From positions 1-23,864 of the forward strand of contig CABVAP010000023.1 of NCBI GenBank assembly GCA_902496345.1: a stretch of 23,864 nt of DNA. Reading direction: 5' to 3'. This stretch comes from an uncultured Eubacteriales bacterium (lineage in GTDB: Bacteria > Bacillota > Clostridia > Lachnospirales > CAG-274). The translations under genes and the position numbers were made by a program. The notes under the pieces were generated by a model. That model ran no database searches, was not told the origin of the DNA, and saw only the letters and a list, made by a program, of their open reading frames with translations. Shown one piece after another: positions 15,965-23,732 of the stretch; position 1 is the stretch's first letter; each line of letters begins with the position of its first letter.

Positions 15965-18598
15965 TTATTTAATACCGTTGTTGTATTTCCAAGGAGTTAA
16001 TGTTAAAGATTCCTCCTGTGGAGCAGCAGTTTCATTGTTAGTAGTTGCTGTGTTAGTAGTGCTTTCTTCAGTTGTAGTTGTACCAGTTGTAGGAGCTTTA
16101 AGTGGAGCAAGTTTTTCTTTCTCTGGAGCAACTGTTGGAGTTAATGTTGATGCACCAACTCTTTCGCCTTTAGTAACTTTACCTTTGAAAGCGATGTGAG
16201 AGAAGTCAGCTGTATTTACATTTACAAGTTTGTTAGCAACTTTGTTAGCTTCAGCAGCAACGCCGATGTATACAGTTTTGTTCATTTCTACAGTTTTAGT
16301 TCCAACTTCTGTCCAGTTTTCGCCATCTGGAGAGCAGTATCCTGTAAATTTATCGCCATTTCTAACGAGTTTTAAGTAATATCCTAAGTAAGTTCCAAGG
16401 TCTTTGAAAGCAATGTCTCTAACAAGTGGAGTATTAGTTTTCTTAGCACCATCTAATGAGTCAAGGTTTTCGTCAAGTTTATCGATAGAAGCACCTTTTT
16501 TGTTTCTGTTAGCAAGGAATACAGAGAAAGCATTTCTGTAGTAAGCAACTTCTTTCTTATATTCTTCGCTATATTCTTTCCATTCATAAGCTTTAGTTTG
16601 TGATAAACTTAAACCTACAGTTGCAGCGTCTGGATTTAAGTCATTTCTAACCATAATACCAGAGAATGCGTGGTTATCAACAGGAGTTGCATAGTCAAGT
16701 TTAACTACGATTTCACCGTCACCGCTAAGTTTTTTGTAAGCGAATTGGCAAGTATCTGTGTTGCTGATAAGTTTACCAGAACCTTTTACAGTTACTTTGT
16801 CGTCAGAATAAACTGTTGTTGCACCTTTTGTTTCAACTTTACCGATGTCAACAGCTTCCCACTCTGAATTTTCCATAGTAGTGTCATTAACGTGGATTAC
16901 AACAGCATCAGATTGAGTTGAGTTACCAGCTTTGTCAGTTGCTTTAACTGAGAAGTAGTAAGTACCTTCGTCAAGGTCGTTAAATTTGAATGTGTAAGGA
17001 GCTTCAGTAAGTTCACCGATTATTTCTTTACCTTTGAAAAGCTGAACTTTAGCGATTCCGTCATTGTCAGCTATATCAGCTGTTACGTCAATAGTTTCAC
17101 CTTTTGTGAATAATTGATTTTGAGTAAGTGATGTAATTTTTACAGTTGGGTTTTCTGGAGCATTTTCCATATCAACCAATGAATTTAAGTAATTTTCAAG
17201 GTTAGTATAACCACTGTTGTCACTTGCAAGTTGTTTTCCGTCTTCTGGGTTTGTTGGGTCAAGACCGTTTTCAAGTTCCCAAGCATCTGCCATACCGTCT
17301 TTATCTTTATCGAAATCATCAGGACGTTTTACAGATTCTCTGATTGGGTAGCCACCAACTTCGTCATCAAGGTTTGCATATCTACCAGTGTCGTTTTTAA
17401 CACCGTTTATAATTCTAGCATCAAGAGCATCTCTTCTTGGATAAGTTGCACCGGCTTTAGCAAGTACTTCAGAATATGCTTCTTGAGCAGATGTTGTTCT
17501 CAAGTTTTCAGGTTTTGTACCTTCCATAGCGAACTCAGTCGATGCAATTTTTGTAGTAGGAGCACTTGATTCAGATACGTATACACCTTTTGAGTTGTCT
17601 TTTGTTATTTCTGGATTTCCTTCCATATAGTTACCTTTTACATAGAATTCACCAGGTTTATTTTTCTCACCAGCGTCAATTACACGGTCACGTACAGAAT
17701 CACGAGTACCTTGACCAGGTTTAAGGTAGTTGTTTATGTAGTTTGTTCTAGAACGTCCACCACCGTAAATAGTGTTGTAACCCCAGTTATAAAGAACGTT
17801 GTTTCTTATATCAGTAAGAGCGATATGGTCGTTATCATCAGCCTCTGGTGTACCACCACCGATACGAGGGTTTCTTGATGTATGGTCAGCTACAAGGTTA
17901 TGATGATAAGTTGTATTTACACCACCCCAGATTGCACCATATCCGTGACGACCTTTTGTATGACCAGACATTGTAAGACTTTCAGCGACTATGCTCCATT
18001 GAACTGTCATATTTTCAGCTCTGTAAAGAGACATTGTTTCGTCAGTAGACCAGCTTGTTGAAATATGGTCAACCATAATATTTTTCATACTTCTACCCCA
18101 GATAGCGTCCATAGAGTCGCCTTTGTGAACGTTTACTGCACCTGGACGGAAACGAACGTAACGGATAATCATATTCTCAGCACTACTGATGTTAGTTTCC
18201 CAACCATAGAAAGTGATACCTTCGCCAGGCGCTGTCTGACCTGCGATTGTGATATTCTTTCTTTTAGTCATATCAAGTTTTCTTTTAAGTTCAATTGTAC
18301 CTGATACGTTAAATACGATTGTTCTGTTGTCTTTACTTATTGCATCACGGAAAGAACCAGGGATAGGGTCTTCATTTTCGCCATAATCTTCAAGATTAGT
18401 AACGATATAAACGTCTTGACCACGACCACCGCTAGTATATTTTCCGCCACCTTCTGCACCAGGGAATGCTGGGATTTTAGCTGGAGCAGTAACAGTAGTT
18501 GCGTCAGATGTCTTGTCAGTTGCGTCAGCTGCGAAAACAGGAACAGAAGAAGCTACCATAACACAAGACATAAGTAAAGCTGCAAGTTTTCTCTTCAT
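15965..18598 (-). CDS. Secreted multidomain pectate lyase (PL1-like)
   Basis: This predicted extracellular enzyme cleaves polygalacturonate by beta-elimination with calcium. The 877-residue product has a signal peptide (1-24, ending VFAA). A parallel beta-helix lyase domain (about 40-420) contains FPGAEGGGKYTSGGRGQDVY (45-64), MVDHISTSWSTDETMS (175-190, acidic residues that probably bind calcium) and HTSRNPRIGGG (239-249, a probable catalytic Arg). Then come a calcium-loop motif DKDKDGMADAWELENGLDP (430-448), an Ig-like domain (about 484-570), a concanavalin/DUF1349-like domain (about 620-805) and a Thr-rich tail (about 820-862) ending in LTPWKYNNGIK. There is no SLH, dockerin or sortase motif, so how it is retained, if at all, is unclear. 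AAGGAG lies 8 bases before the ATG. It is divergent from the EAL gene. Confidence 0.92.
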   Translation of the reverse strand: MKRKLAALLMSCVMVASSVPVFAADATDKTSDATTVTAPAKIPAFPGAEGGGKYTSGGRGQDVYIVTNLEDYGENEDPIPGSFRDAISKDNRTIVFNVSGTIELKRKLDMTKRKNITIAGQTAPGEGITFYGWETNISSAENMIIRYVRFRPGAVNVHKGDSMDAIWGRSMKNIMVDHISTSWSTDETMSLYRAENMTVQWSIVAESLTMSGHTKGRHGYGAIWGGVNTTYHHNLVADHTSRNPRIGGGTPEADDNDHIALTDIRNNVLYNWGYNTIYGGGRSRTNYINNYLKPGQGTRDSVRDRVIDAGEKNKPGEFYVKGNYMEGNPEITKDNSKGVYVSESSAPTTKIASTEFAMEGTKPENLRTTSAQEAYSEVLAKAGATYPRRDALDARIINGVKNDTGRYANLDDEVGGYPIRESVKRPDDFDKDKDGMADAWELENGLDPTNPEDGKQLASDNSGYTNLENYLNSLVDMENAPENPTVKITSLTQNQLFTKGETIDVTADIADNDGIAKVQLFKGKEIIGELTEAPYTFKFNDLDEGTYYFSVKATDKAGNSTQSDAVVIHVNDTTMENSEWEAVDIGKVETKGATTVYSDDKVTVKGSGKLISNTDTCQFAYKKLSGDGEIVVKLDYATPVDNHAFSGIMVRNDLNPDAATVGLSLSQTKAYEWKEYSEEYKKEVAYYRNAFSVFLANRNKKGASIDKLDENLDSLDGAKKTNTPLVRDIAFKDLGTYLGYYLKLVRNGDKFTGYCSPDGENWTEVGTKTVEMNKTVYIGVAAEANKVANKLVNVNTADFSHIAFKGKVTKGERVGASTLTPTVAPEKEKLAPLKAPTTGTTTTEESTTNTATTNNETAAPQEESLTLTPWKYNNGIK

Positions 18599-18766
18599 AA
18601 ATAAATCTCCTTTTTTATATATTTTTTAAGATACAGAAAAGTCTGTTAATAATATGTCAAAGAAACAGAAAAAATAAAGCGACATAAACAAAACTTAAAT
18701 GCACCTAAACAGACCTCAAGTTGACAGTATACATAAATAAGTTGTATGTACATCTGATTTAAAACA

Positions 18767-18795
18767 AGTATAACATTTTTGTTTTGTATTTGCAA
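18767..18795 (-). promoter_or_regulatory. Predicted pectate lyase promoter
   Basis: On the minus strand, TTGCAA (18790-18795) is followed after 17 bases by TATACT (18767-18772). The -35 lies inside an ATTTGCAAGT motif (18788-18797) that recurs upstream of amt. The implied leader is about 160 bases and contains TGTATGTACAT (18743-18753). The rest of the 18599-19111 intergenic region is AT-rich with no gene. Confidence 0.5.
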
Positions 18796-19014
18796 GTGAA
18801 TAATTAAATTTTTTTAAGAATATCACTAAATTGGTGAATTTACACTATAAAATACGGTTATTTTAGTTCAACTTGCACAATAAAAATATAAAGTAATAAA
18901 ATAACCTTTGTTTTACGCAAAAATTCAATAATTATTATTTGATAGTGAATATTTATAGAAAAACAGTATTAAAATTCACTTTATTATTTTGGTATATAGT
19001 ATTGAAAGATTTAA

Positions 19015-19043
19015 TTGACATTCAGTTTTCTTTGCTTTATAAT
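19015..19043 (+). promoter_or_regulatory. Consensus promoter of the GGDEF/EAL gene
   Basis: TTGACA (19015-19020), a 17-base spacer and TATAAT (19038-19043) form a perfect vegetative promoter. The leader would be about 60 bases and contains the inverted repeat GTGAC-TAT-GTCAC (19071-19083), a possible operator or small hairpin. This leader is too short to hold a c-di-GMP riboswitch. Confidence 0.85.
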
Positions 19044-19111
19044 GTCATTAATGGTAATATTAAGGGTACTGTGACTATGTCACTATTATTTACTAAGATA
19101 GGGAGATTGGA

Positions 19112-20662
19112 TTGAATACGAAAGATAATATAATTAGGGGATTTACGGTTTTGTTTGTGATTGTACTTGTCGGTATAATTGCAAGAGCTGTTATCAATGA
19201 AATTTATGATGGTTCTGGTAATTTTATAATTCAAAATTCTATTGTCCTCTTAATCGGCTTATTTGCAGGCGTTGTAACTGCCCTCTTTATGAGAATTTTG
19301 CACCTTAAAAGCAACGATAAAAAACTTATTTATGAAATGGCTTATGTTGATAAAATCACGGGAATGAAAAACAAAAATAAATTTATTCTTGAAGCTATTG
19401 ATATTTTAACTAAAAAAGAGGATAACTATGCGATTGTTGTCCTTGAGGTAAATAACTTTGAGGTTATAAATGAGCTTTTCGGCTTTGATGAAGGAAACAA
19501 CATAATTAGGTATGTTGCTAAGGTAATCGAAAGAAATTTATTTGACGGAGAAATTTTTGCAAGAGCGAGTGCCGGAAGATTTAACCTTCTTCTTAAATAT
19601 GACAATAATGAGGGTATACGTACAAGGCTTGAAATGATTATGGACGACATTTCAGAATATAGACGAACAGGAAAAGACGGAGCAAAATGCTCTGTAACAT
19701 CTTGCTGTGGTGTTTATGTTGTAAATGATAGCGACATAATAGATACCCAAAACGAAATGGAATTTAACATTTCGCATATAATAGGTAAGGCAAAGTTCGC
19801 ACTTACTGAAATTCTTGGCAAATATATAAACTACTGTACTTTTTACAATGAGGAGATTAGAAGTCAGCTTATTTATGAAAACGATATGGAATATGCACTA
19901 GAAAACAACGAGTTTGTCGTGTATATCCAACCTAAATATGATATAAAAAATCACGTACTTACAGGTGGCGAGGCACTTGTAAGGTGGAATCATCATACAA
20001 AAGGCTTTTTGCCTCCTGATAAATTTGTTCCTCTTTTTGAGAAGAACGGTTTTATCGTTGATTTAGATATGTATGTTTTTGAAACTGTTTGTAAAATGCA
20101 GAAAAAGTGGCTTGATATGGGACTAAACCCAGTTAGAATTTCTGTAAATCAATCAAGAATGCACCTTTTCAAAAGGGACTATGTAGAAAATTTAAAAAGC
20201 ATTATTGATAAGTATAATGTACCACCAGAACTCATCGAGCTTGAAATAACCGAAACTATCGCTTTTGAGAGTATGGACGTTATTTCTGACGTACTTAATA
20301 GACTTCATAATATAGGCTTTAAAATATCAATGGACGACTTTGGTTCTGGATATTCTTCACTTAATATGCTTAAAAATCTTGATGTTGATGTTTTAAAGAT
20401 TGATAAAGGCTTTTTTGAGGAAACATCTAATACAAAAAGAGGTCAAGACATTATCGAAAGCATAATTGATATGGCATCTAAATTAGGCATTGAAACCGTT
20501 GCAGAAGGTGTTGAAACTGTGGAACAGGTCGAACTTCTTCAAGGCAATGGCTGTGACGTTGCACAAGGATATTTTTATGCAATGCCGATGTCAATAGAAG
20601 ATTATGAAAATAGTGAGCTTATCGAAAAAAGAAATAAAAATAATAAGAGTATAAATTCATAA
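19112..20662 (+). CDS. Membrane-anchored c-di-GMP phosphodiesterase (degenerate GGDEF + EAL)
   Basis: The 516-residue protein has two membrane helices (about 10-28 and 41-61), a GGDEF-like domain (about 73-245) and an EAL domain (about 250-500). In the GGDEF domain the active-site signature is replaced by S-A-G-R-F (153-157), so it should not make c-di-GMP. The EAL domain keeps its catalytic motifs: EALVRW (287-292), VNQS (345-348), ELEITET (376-382), DDFGSGYSS (408-416), DVLKIDK (426-432), AEGVET (464-469) and AQGYF (485-489). It is expected to hydrolyse c-di-GMP at the inner membrane face. The start is TTG at 19112, supported by GGGAG 6 bases upstream. Divergence from the pectate lyase hints at shared control, which is inference. 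Confidence 0.93.
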   Translation: MNTKDNIIRGFTVLFVIVLVGIIARAVINEIYDGSGNFIIQNSIVLLIGLFAGVVTALFMRILHLKSNDKKLIYEMAYVDKITGMKNKNKFILEAIDILTKKEDNYAIVVLEVNNFEVINELFGFDEGNNIIRYVAKVIERNLFDGEIFARASAGRFNLLLKYDNNEGIRTRLEMIMDDISEYRRTGKDGAKCSVTSCCGVYVVNDSDIIDTQNEMEFNISHIIGKAKFALTEILGKYINYCTFYNEEIRSQLIYENDMEYALENNEFVVYIQPKYDIKNHVLTGGEALVRWNHHTKGFLPPDKFVPLFEKNGFIVDLDMYVFETVCKMQKKWLDMGLNPVRISVNQSRMHLFKRDYVENLKSIIDKYNVPPELIELEITETIAFESMDVISDVLNRLHNIGFKISMDDFGSGYSSLNMLKNLDVDVLKIDKGFFEETSNTKRGQDIIESIIDMASKLGIETVAEGVETVEQVELLQGNGCDVAQGYFYAMPMSIEDYENSELIEKRNKNNKSINS

Positions 20663-20674
20663 ACAATTCTCAAT

Positions 20675-20733
20675 AAAAATAAACAGCTGTTTTATGGGCA
20701 AAACCTAATATAAAAATAGCTGTTTATTTTTTT
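20675..20733 (+). terminator. Intrinsic terminator of the GGDEF/EAL gene
   Basis: AAAAATAAACAGCTGTTTT (20675-20693) pairs with AAAATAGCTGTTTATTTTT (20713-20731) with one G-T wobble, and the right arm ends in a T run. It starts about 12 bases after the stop codon. Confidence 0.9.
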
Positions 20734-20830
20734 ATTCTATTTTCAATCATAATTTTTTTGAATAGCTGTCGCCTTTTTAACAACTAAAAATAACTATTAA
20801 TAAACAACACTTCAAATTTTCCCTCTAATC

Positions 20831-20862
20831 ATTTGCAAGTCAAACACTTTAAACTTGCAAAT
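20831..20862. promoter_or_regulatory. Perfect inverted repeat ATTTGCAAGT upstream of amt
   Basis: ATTTGCAAGT (20831-20840) and ACTTGCAAAT (20853-20862) are perfect reverse complements separated by 12 bases, so their centres lie two DNA turns apart. A related, less perfect pair is at 21002-21012 (ATTGTGCAAGT) and 21025-21033 (CTTGCAAAT). These could be sites for a dimeric regulator of amt. Otherwise 20734-21113 is AT-rich, with no gene and no promoter I can place firmly. Confidence 0.4.
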
Positions 20863-21113
20863 TCTCAAAAATATCTGTAATTTTCTATACCTACTAATAA
20901 CAATTTATTTATCACAAATCTCGCTATACATAGCATAAATATCAACTTTTCAATATATCAACTTAACACACCCCAATCAATTTTATGAATAAATTATGAA
21001 CATTGTGCAAGTTATATAAAAATTCTTGCAAATATATTATTGATTTAATGTATTTTAATAAAATTAAAAAAAATGAAAAAAAAGTCTTGCATTTTTGAAA
21101 AAAAGCATTTATA

Positions 21114-21214
21114 CTTTGATGTATCAAAGGCAAAGGTGTTAACGGTTAAATGTATAACCAAAGCATTACCCCTGTGGTTTTGCGATATACATTTAATCGA
21201 TAACATCTTTTTTT
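21114..21214 (+). promoter_or_regulatory. Attenuator-like amt leader resembling an ANTAR two-hairpin antiterminator
   Basis: Hairpin 1 is CTTTG-ATGTAT-CAAAG (21114-21129). Hairpin 2 is GGTTA-AATGTA-TAACC (21144-21159), whose six-base loop has A at position 1 and G at position 4, as in ANTAR-protein targets. GTTAACGGTTAAATGTATA (21138-21156) can instead pair with TATACATTTAATCGATAAC (21186-21204), with one mismatch and one wobble, followed by a T run (21206-21214): a terminator-like stem that excludes hairpin 2. Hairpin 1 lacks the G at loop position 4. A possible promoter TTGCAT-17-TATACT (21087-21115) would start the RNA inside hairpin 1, so the model is uncertain. Confidence 0.5.
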
Positions 21215-21250
21215 GTTATCTTTTTTTAAATCTTTAAGGAGGGATTTATT

Positions 21251-23026
21251 ATGTTATTTTTATCAGACGCAGCTGCAAACGCAGCACCCACAATTCAAGA
21301 GCTTGCAGGAGCTTTAAATTACTCAAACGGGGCAGTCGGTTCTATCGACATATTATGGACACTCCTCGGTGCAGCTCTCGTATTCTTTATGCAGGCAGGT
21401 TTTGCAATGGTTGAAACAGGTTTCACAAGAGCAAAAAATGCCGGTAACATTATTATGAAAAACCTTATGGATTTCGCTATCGGAAGTATTGCTTTCTGGG
21501 TTGTTGGTTATGGAATTATGTTCGGAACAGATAGCAGTATATTTGGTGGTTTCCATTTCTTCCTTGACGGTATGCTTGAAGATGGAGATGTTGTTGGAAA
21601 CTTCTCTTTCACAACTATAATCTTCCAAACAGTTTTCTGTGCGACAGCAGCAACTATCGTTTCTGGTGCTATGGCAGAGAGAACAAAATTCAGTTCTTAC
21701 TGTATATATAGTTTAGTTATAAGTCTTGTTGTTTATCCTATTTCTGGTCATTGGATTTGGGGTGGTGGCTGGTTATCTGATTTAGGTTTCCACGACTTCG
21801 CTGGTTCAACAGCTGTTCATATGGTTGGTGGTGTTGCAGCATTAATCGGTGCAAAAATCCTCGGACCTCGTATCGGTAAATATGATAAAGATGGTAAACC
21901 AAAAGCAATCCCTGGTCATAGTTTAACTCTTGGTGCTTTAGGTTGTTTCATTCTTTGGTTCTGTTGGTTCGGATTTAACGGAGCTTCTACAGTTAGTATG
22001 TCTGGCTCAAGTGCAGGTCTTGCTGGTAGCGTATTTATGACAACAAACCTTGCAGCTGCCGTTGCTACATTTGTAACAATGTCATTTACTTGGATTAAAT
22101 ATGGTAAACCTGATGTTTCTATGACTCTTAATGGTTCACTTGCTGGTCTTGTTGCGATAACAGCCGGCTGTGACGTTGTAACTCCAACTGGTGCAGCTAT
22201 TATCGGTGCTATTGCTGGTGTTGCAGTTGTTGTTGGTATCGAATTTGTTGATAAAGTTCTCAAAATTGATGACCCTGTTGGTGCTGTTGGTGTTCACTGT
22301 GTAAACGGTGCTTTAGGTACTCTTTTAACTGGTTTATTTGCTGCTGTTCCTGTTGGTGGCGATGAAAGCTTGTTAGGTGTATTTTACGGTGGTGGTTTTC
22401 ACTTCTTTGGAGTTCAGCTCCTTGGTGTAGTAACTGTTATTGCTTGGGTTACTGTTACAATGATTATCGTATTTAATGTAATTAAACATACCGTAGGACT
22501 TAGAGTTTCTGAACACGAAGAAATTGTTGGTCTTGATATTGAAGAACACGGTATCGAATCTAGTTATGCAGACTTTATGCCAACTCATACAGTTGTTGAA
22601 AACTCTGATGATAAAGAAGTTGAAGTTCCTGTAAACGTAATGAATGGTGTATCTGCTGACCCTAATAATAAATTAACTAACGTTGAAATTATATGTAAAG
22701 AAGAAAGATTTGACAGACTTAAAAGACAGCTTAACGCAATCGGTGTTACTGGTATCACAGTTACAAAAGTTTCTGGTTGTGGTATTCAGAAAGGTAGTAC
22801 AGAGTTCTATCGTGGTGTACCTGTAGATATTACATTACTCCCTAAAATCAAAGTTGAAGTTGTTGTTTCTGCCGTACCTGTTTCTAAAGTTGTTGAAGCC
22901 GCTAAGAAAGCATTGTACACAGGTAACATTGGTGATGGTAAGATATTTGTTTACGGTGTTGAAAATGCTATCAAAGTTAGAACAGGACAAGAAGGCTTTG
23001 ACGCTTTACAGGGCGAAGAAGAGTAA
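21251..23026 (+). CDS. amt: Ammonium transporter fused to a C-terminal PII domain
   Basis: This channel-like ammonium transporter carries its own nitrogen-status regulator. The 591-residue product has eleven or so membrane helices (about 30-415), the Amt signature DFAGSTAVHMVGG (182-194) and the twin pore histidines H190 and H349 (VGVHCVNG). After a charged linker (about 420-472) comes a complete PII (GlnB/GlnK) domain (about 474-591). It has LTNVEIICKEERFDRLKRQL (475-494), a T-loop with STEFYRGVPVDITLLPK (516-532) and the C-terminal TGNIGDGKIFVYGVENAIKVRTG (557-579). PII proteins bind ATP/ADP and 2-oxoglutarate and gate Amt. The usual uridylylated T-loop Tyr is Val525 here, so control is probably by ligands only. 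AAGGAGGG lies 7 bases before the ATG. Confidence 0.96.
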   Translation: MLFLSDAAANAAPTIQELAGALNYSNGAVGSIDILWTLLGAALVFFMQAGFAMVETGFTRAKNAGNIIMKNLMDFAIGSIAFWVVGYGIMFGTDSSIFGGFHFFLDGMLEDGDVVGNFSFTTIIFQTVFCATAATIVSGAMAERTKFSSYCIYSLVISLVVYPISGHWIWGGGWLSDLGFHDFAGSTAVHMVGGVAALIGAKILGPRIGKYDKDGKPKAIPGHSLTLGALGCFILWFCWFGFNGASTVSMSGSSAGLAGSVFMTTNLAAAVATFVTMSFTWIKYGKPDVSMTLNGSLAGLVAITAGCDVVTPTGAAIIGAIAGVAVVVGIEFVDKVLKIDDPVGAVGVHCVNGALGTLLTGLFAAVPVGGDESLLGVFYGGGFHFFGVQLLGVVTVIAWVTVTMIIVFNVIKHTVGLRVSEHEEIVGLDIEEHGIESSYADFMPTHTVVENSDDKEVEVPVNVMNGVSADPNNKLTNVEIICKEERFDRLKRQLNAIGVTGITVTKVSGCGIQKGSTEFYRGVPVDITLLPKIKVEVVVSAVPVSKVVEAAKKALYTGNIGDGKIFVYGVENAIKVRTGQEGFDALQGEEE

Positions 23027-23113
23027 AAGTTTTAAGCCACTGTTAACTACATAAAGATAAATTAAAAGATAATAAGTTTCATTTTATAAGTATTTCCTAA
23101 AATTTTAAATATA

Positions 23114-23169
23114 AAAACAAAAAGAGGTATGTAGAATAAAATTAAATTCTATGTACTTCTTTTTGTTTT
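23114..23169 (+). terminator. Intrinsic terminator of amt
   Basis: The arms at 23114-23137 and 23146-23169 pair over about 24 bases with a few G-T wobbles. The right arm ends in T-rich sequence (CTTCTTTTTGTTTT). Its end abuts the extended -10 element of the next gene. Confidence 0.85.
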
Positions 23170-23170
23170 G

Positions 23171-23179
23171 TGCTATAAT
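23171..23179 (+). promoter_or_regulatory. Extended -10 promoter of the SLOG-like gene
   Basis: TGCTATAAT is a TGn-TATAAT extended -10 element. No good -35 lies upstream, because that region is the amt terminator arm. The start would be near 23186, about 27 bases before the gene. Confidence 0.55.
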
Positions 23180-23212
23180 TGCTATAACGATAATAAAAAA
23201 GGGGTGTTTGTG

Positions 23213-23662
23213 TTGAAAAAATGTACTTTTTTTGGTCATAGAGATTTTGATAAACTAGATTTCAACGAAAAAGTTTATGAGATTTTGAGAGATTTAATAG
23301 TAAATAAAGATGTTTCAGAATTTTTAAGTGGTGGTATGGGAAATTTCGATAGAATTTGCGAGGGATATATAAGAAAACTAAAAAAAGAATTTCCTTATGT
23401 AAAGTTAAAAAATTTTCTTCCATATTTAGAATACCCAGCCGTAAAAAATTTCAAAAGGGACATTCAGTTGTATGATGAAATAGTTATTCCGAACACAGGT
23501 GCAGAAAATTTTAGAAATGGGATAAGAAAAAGAAATTTTTATATGGTTGATAATTCAGATTATTTTATATCAGGGATTTATCGCAACGAAGGCGAAGCAT
23601 TTATCGCACTTGAATATGCCAGAAAAAAAGAAAACATTGAAATCATAGATATTTTTAAATAA
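23213..23662 (+). CDS. Small SLOG-like Rossmann-fold protein
   Basis: The 149-residue protein resembles the SLOG superfamily (DprA/YpsA/LOG-like nucleotide-binding Rossmann folds). It has a first strand CTFFGHRDF (4-12), the glycine-rich loop FLSGGMGNFDRICE (37-50), RKRNFYMVDNSDYFI (105-119), and EGEAFIALEYA (126-136) where relatives often have a GG turn. The cofactor and role are unknown; related proteins are proposed to sense or cleave nucleotide signals. I chose TTG at 23213 because GGGGTG (23201-23206) lies 6 bases upstream; GTG at 23210 is the alternative. An earlier in-frame TTG at 23168 lies within the amt terminator and upstream of the -10. It is probably a single-gene unit. Confidence 0.8.
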   Translation: MKKCTFFGHRDFDKLDFNEKVYEILRDLIVNKDVSEFLSGGMGNFDRICEGYIRKLKKEFPYVKLKNFLPYLEYPAVKNFKRDIQLYDEIVIPNTGAENFRNGIRKRNFYMVDNSDYFISGIYRNEGEAFIALEYARKKENIEIIDIFK

Positions 23663-23732
23663 AAAAATCATAACTTTTTGCTGTCGTTTTTTTGTAGCTA
23701 AACCAGTATATTAATTACATATAATAGTTTTA

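Noticed and set aside
19044..19111. c-di-GMP riboswitch before the GGDEF/EAL gene
   Set aside because: The predicted leader is only about 60 bases and shows only a 5-base inverted repeat.
20734..21113. Sigma-54 promoter for amt
   Set aside because: No TGGCAC-N5-TTGCA pattern was found; TTGCA steps occur but without the paired GG element.
23168..23212. Longer start for the SLOG-like protein at TTG 23168
   Set aside because: It lies upstream of the predicted -10, within the amt terminator, and adds residues unlike the family, whereas GGGGTG supports a start at 23213.
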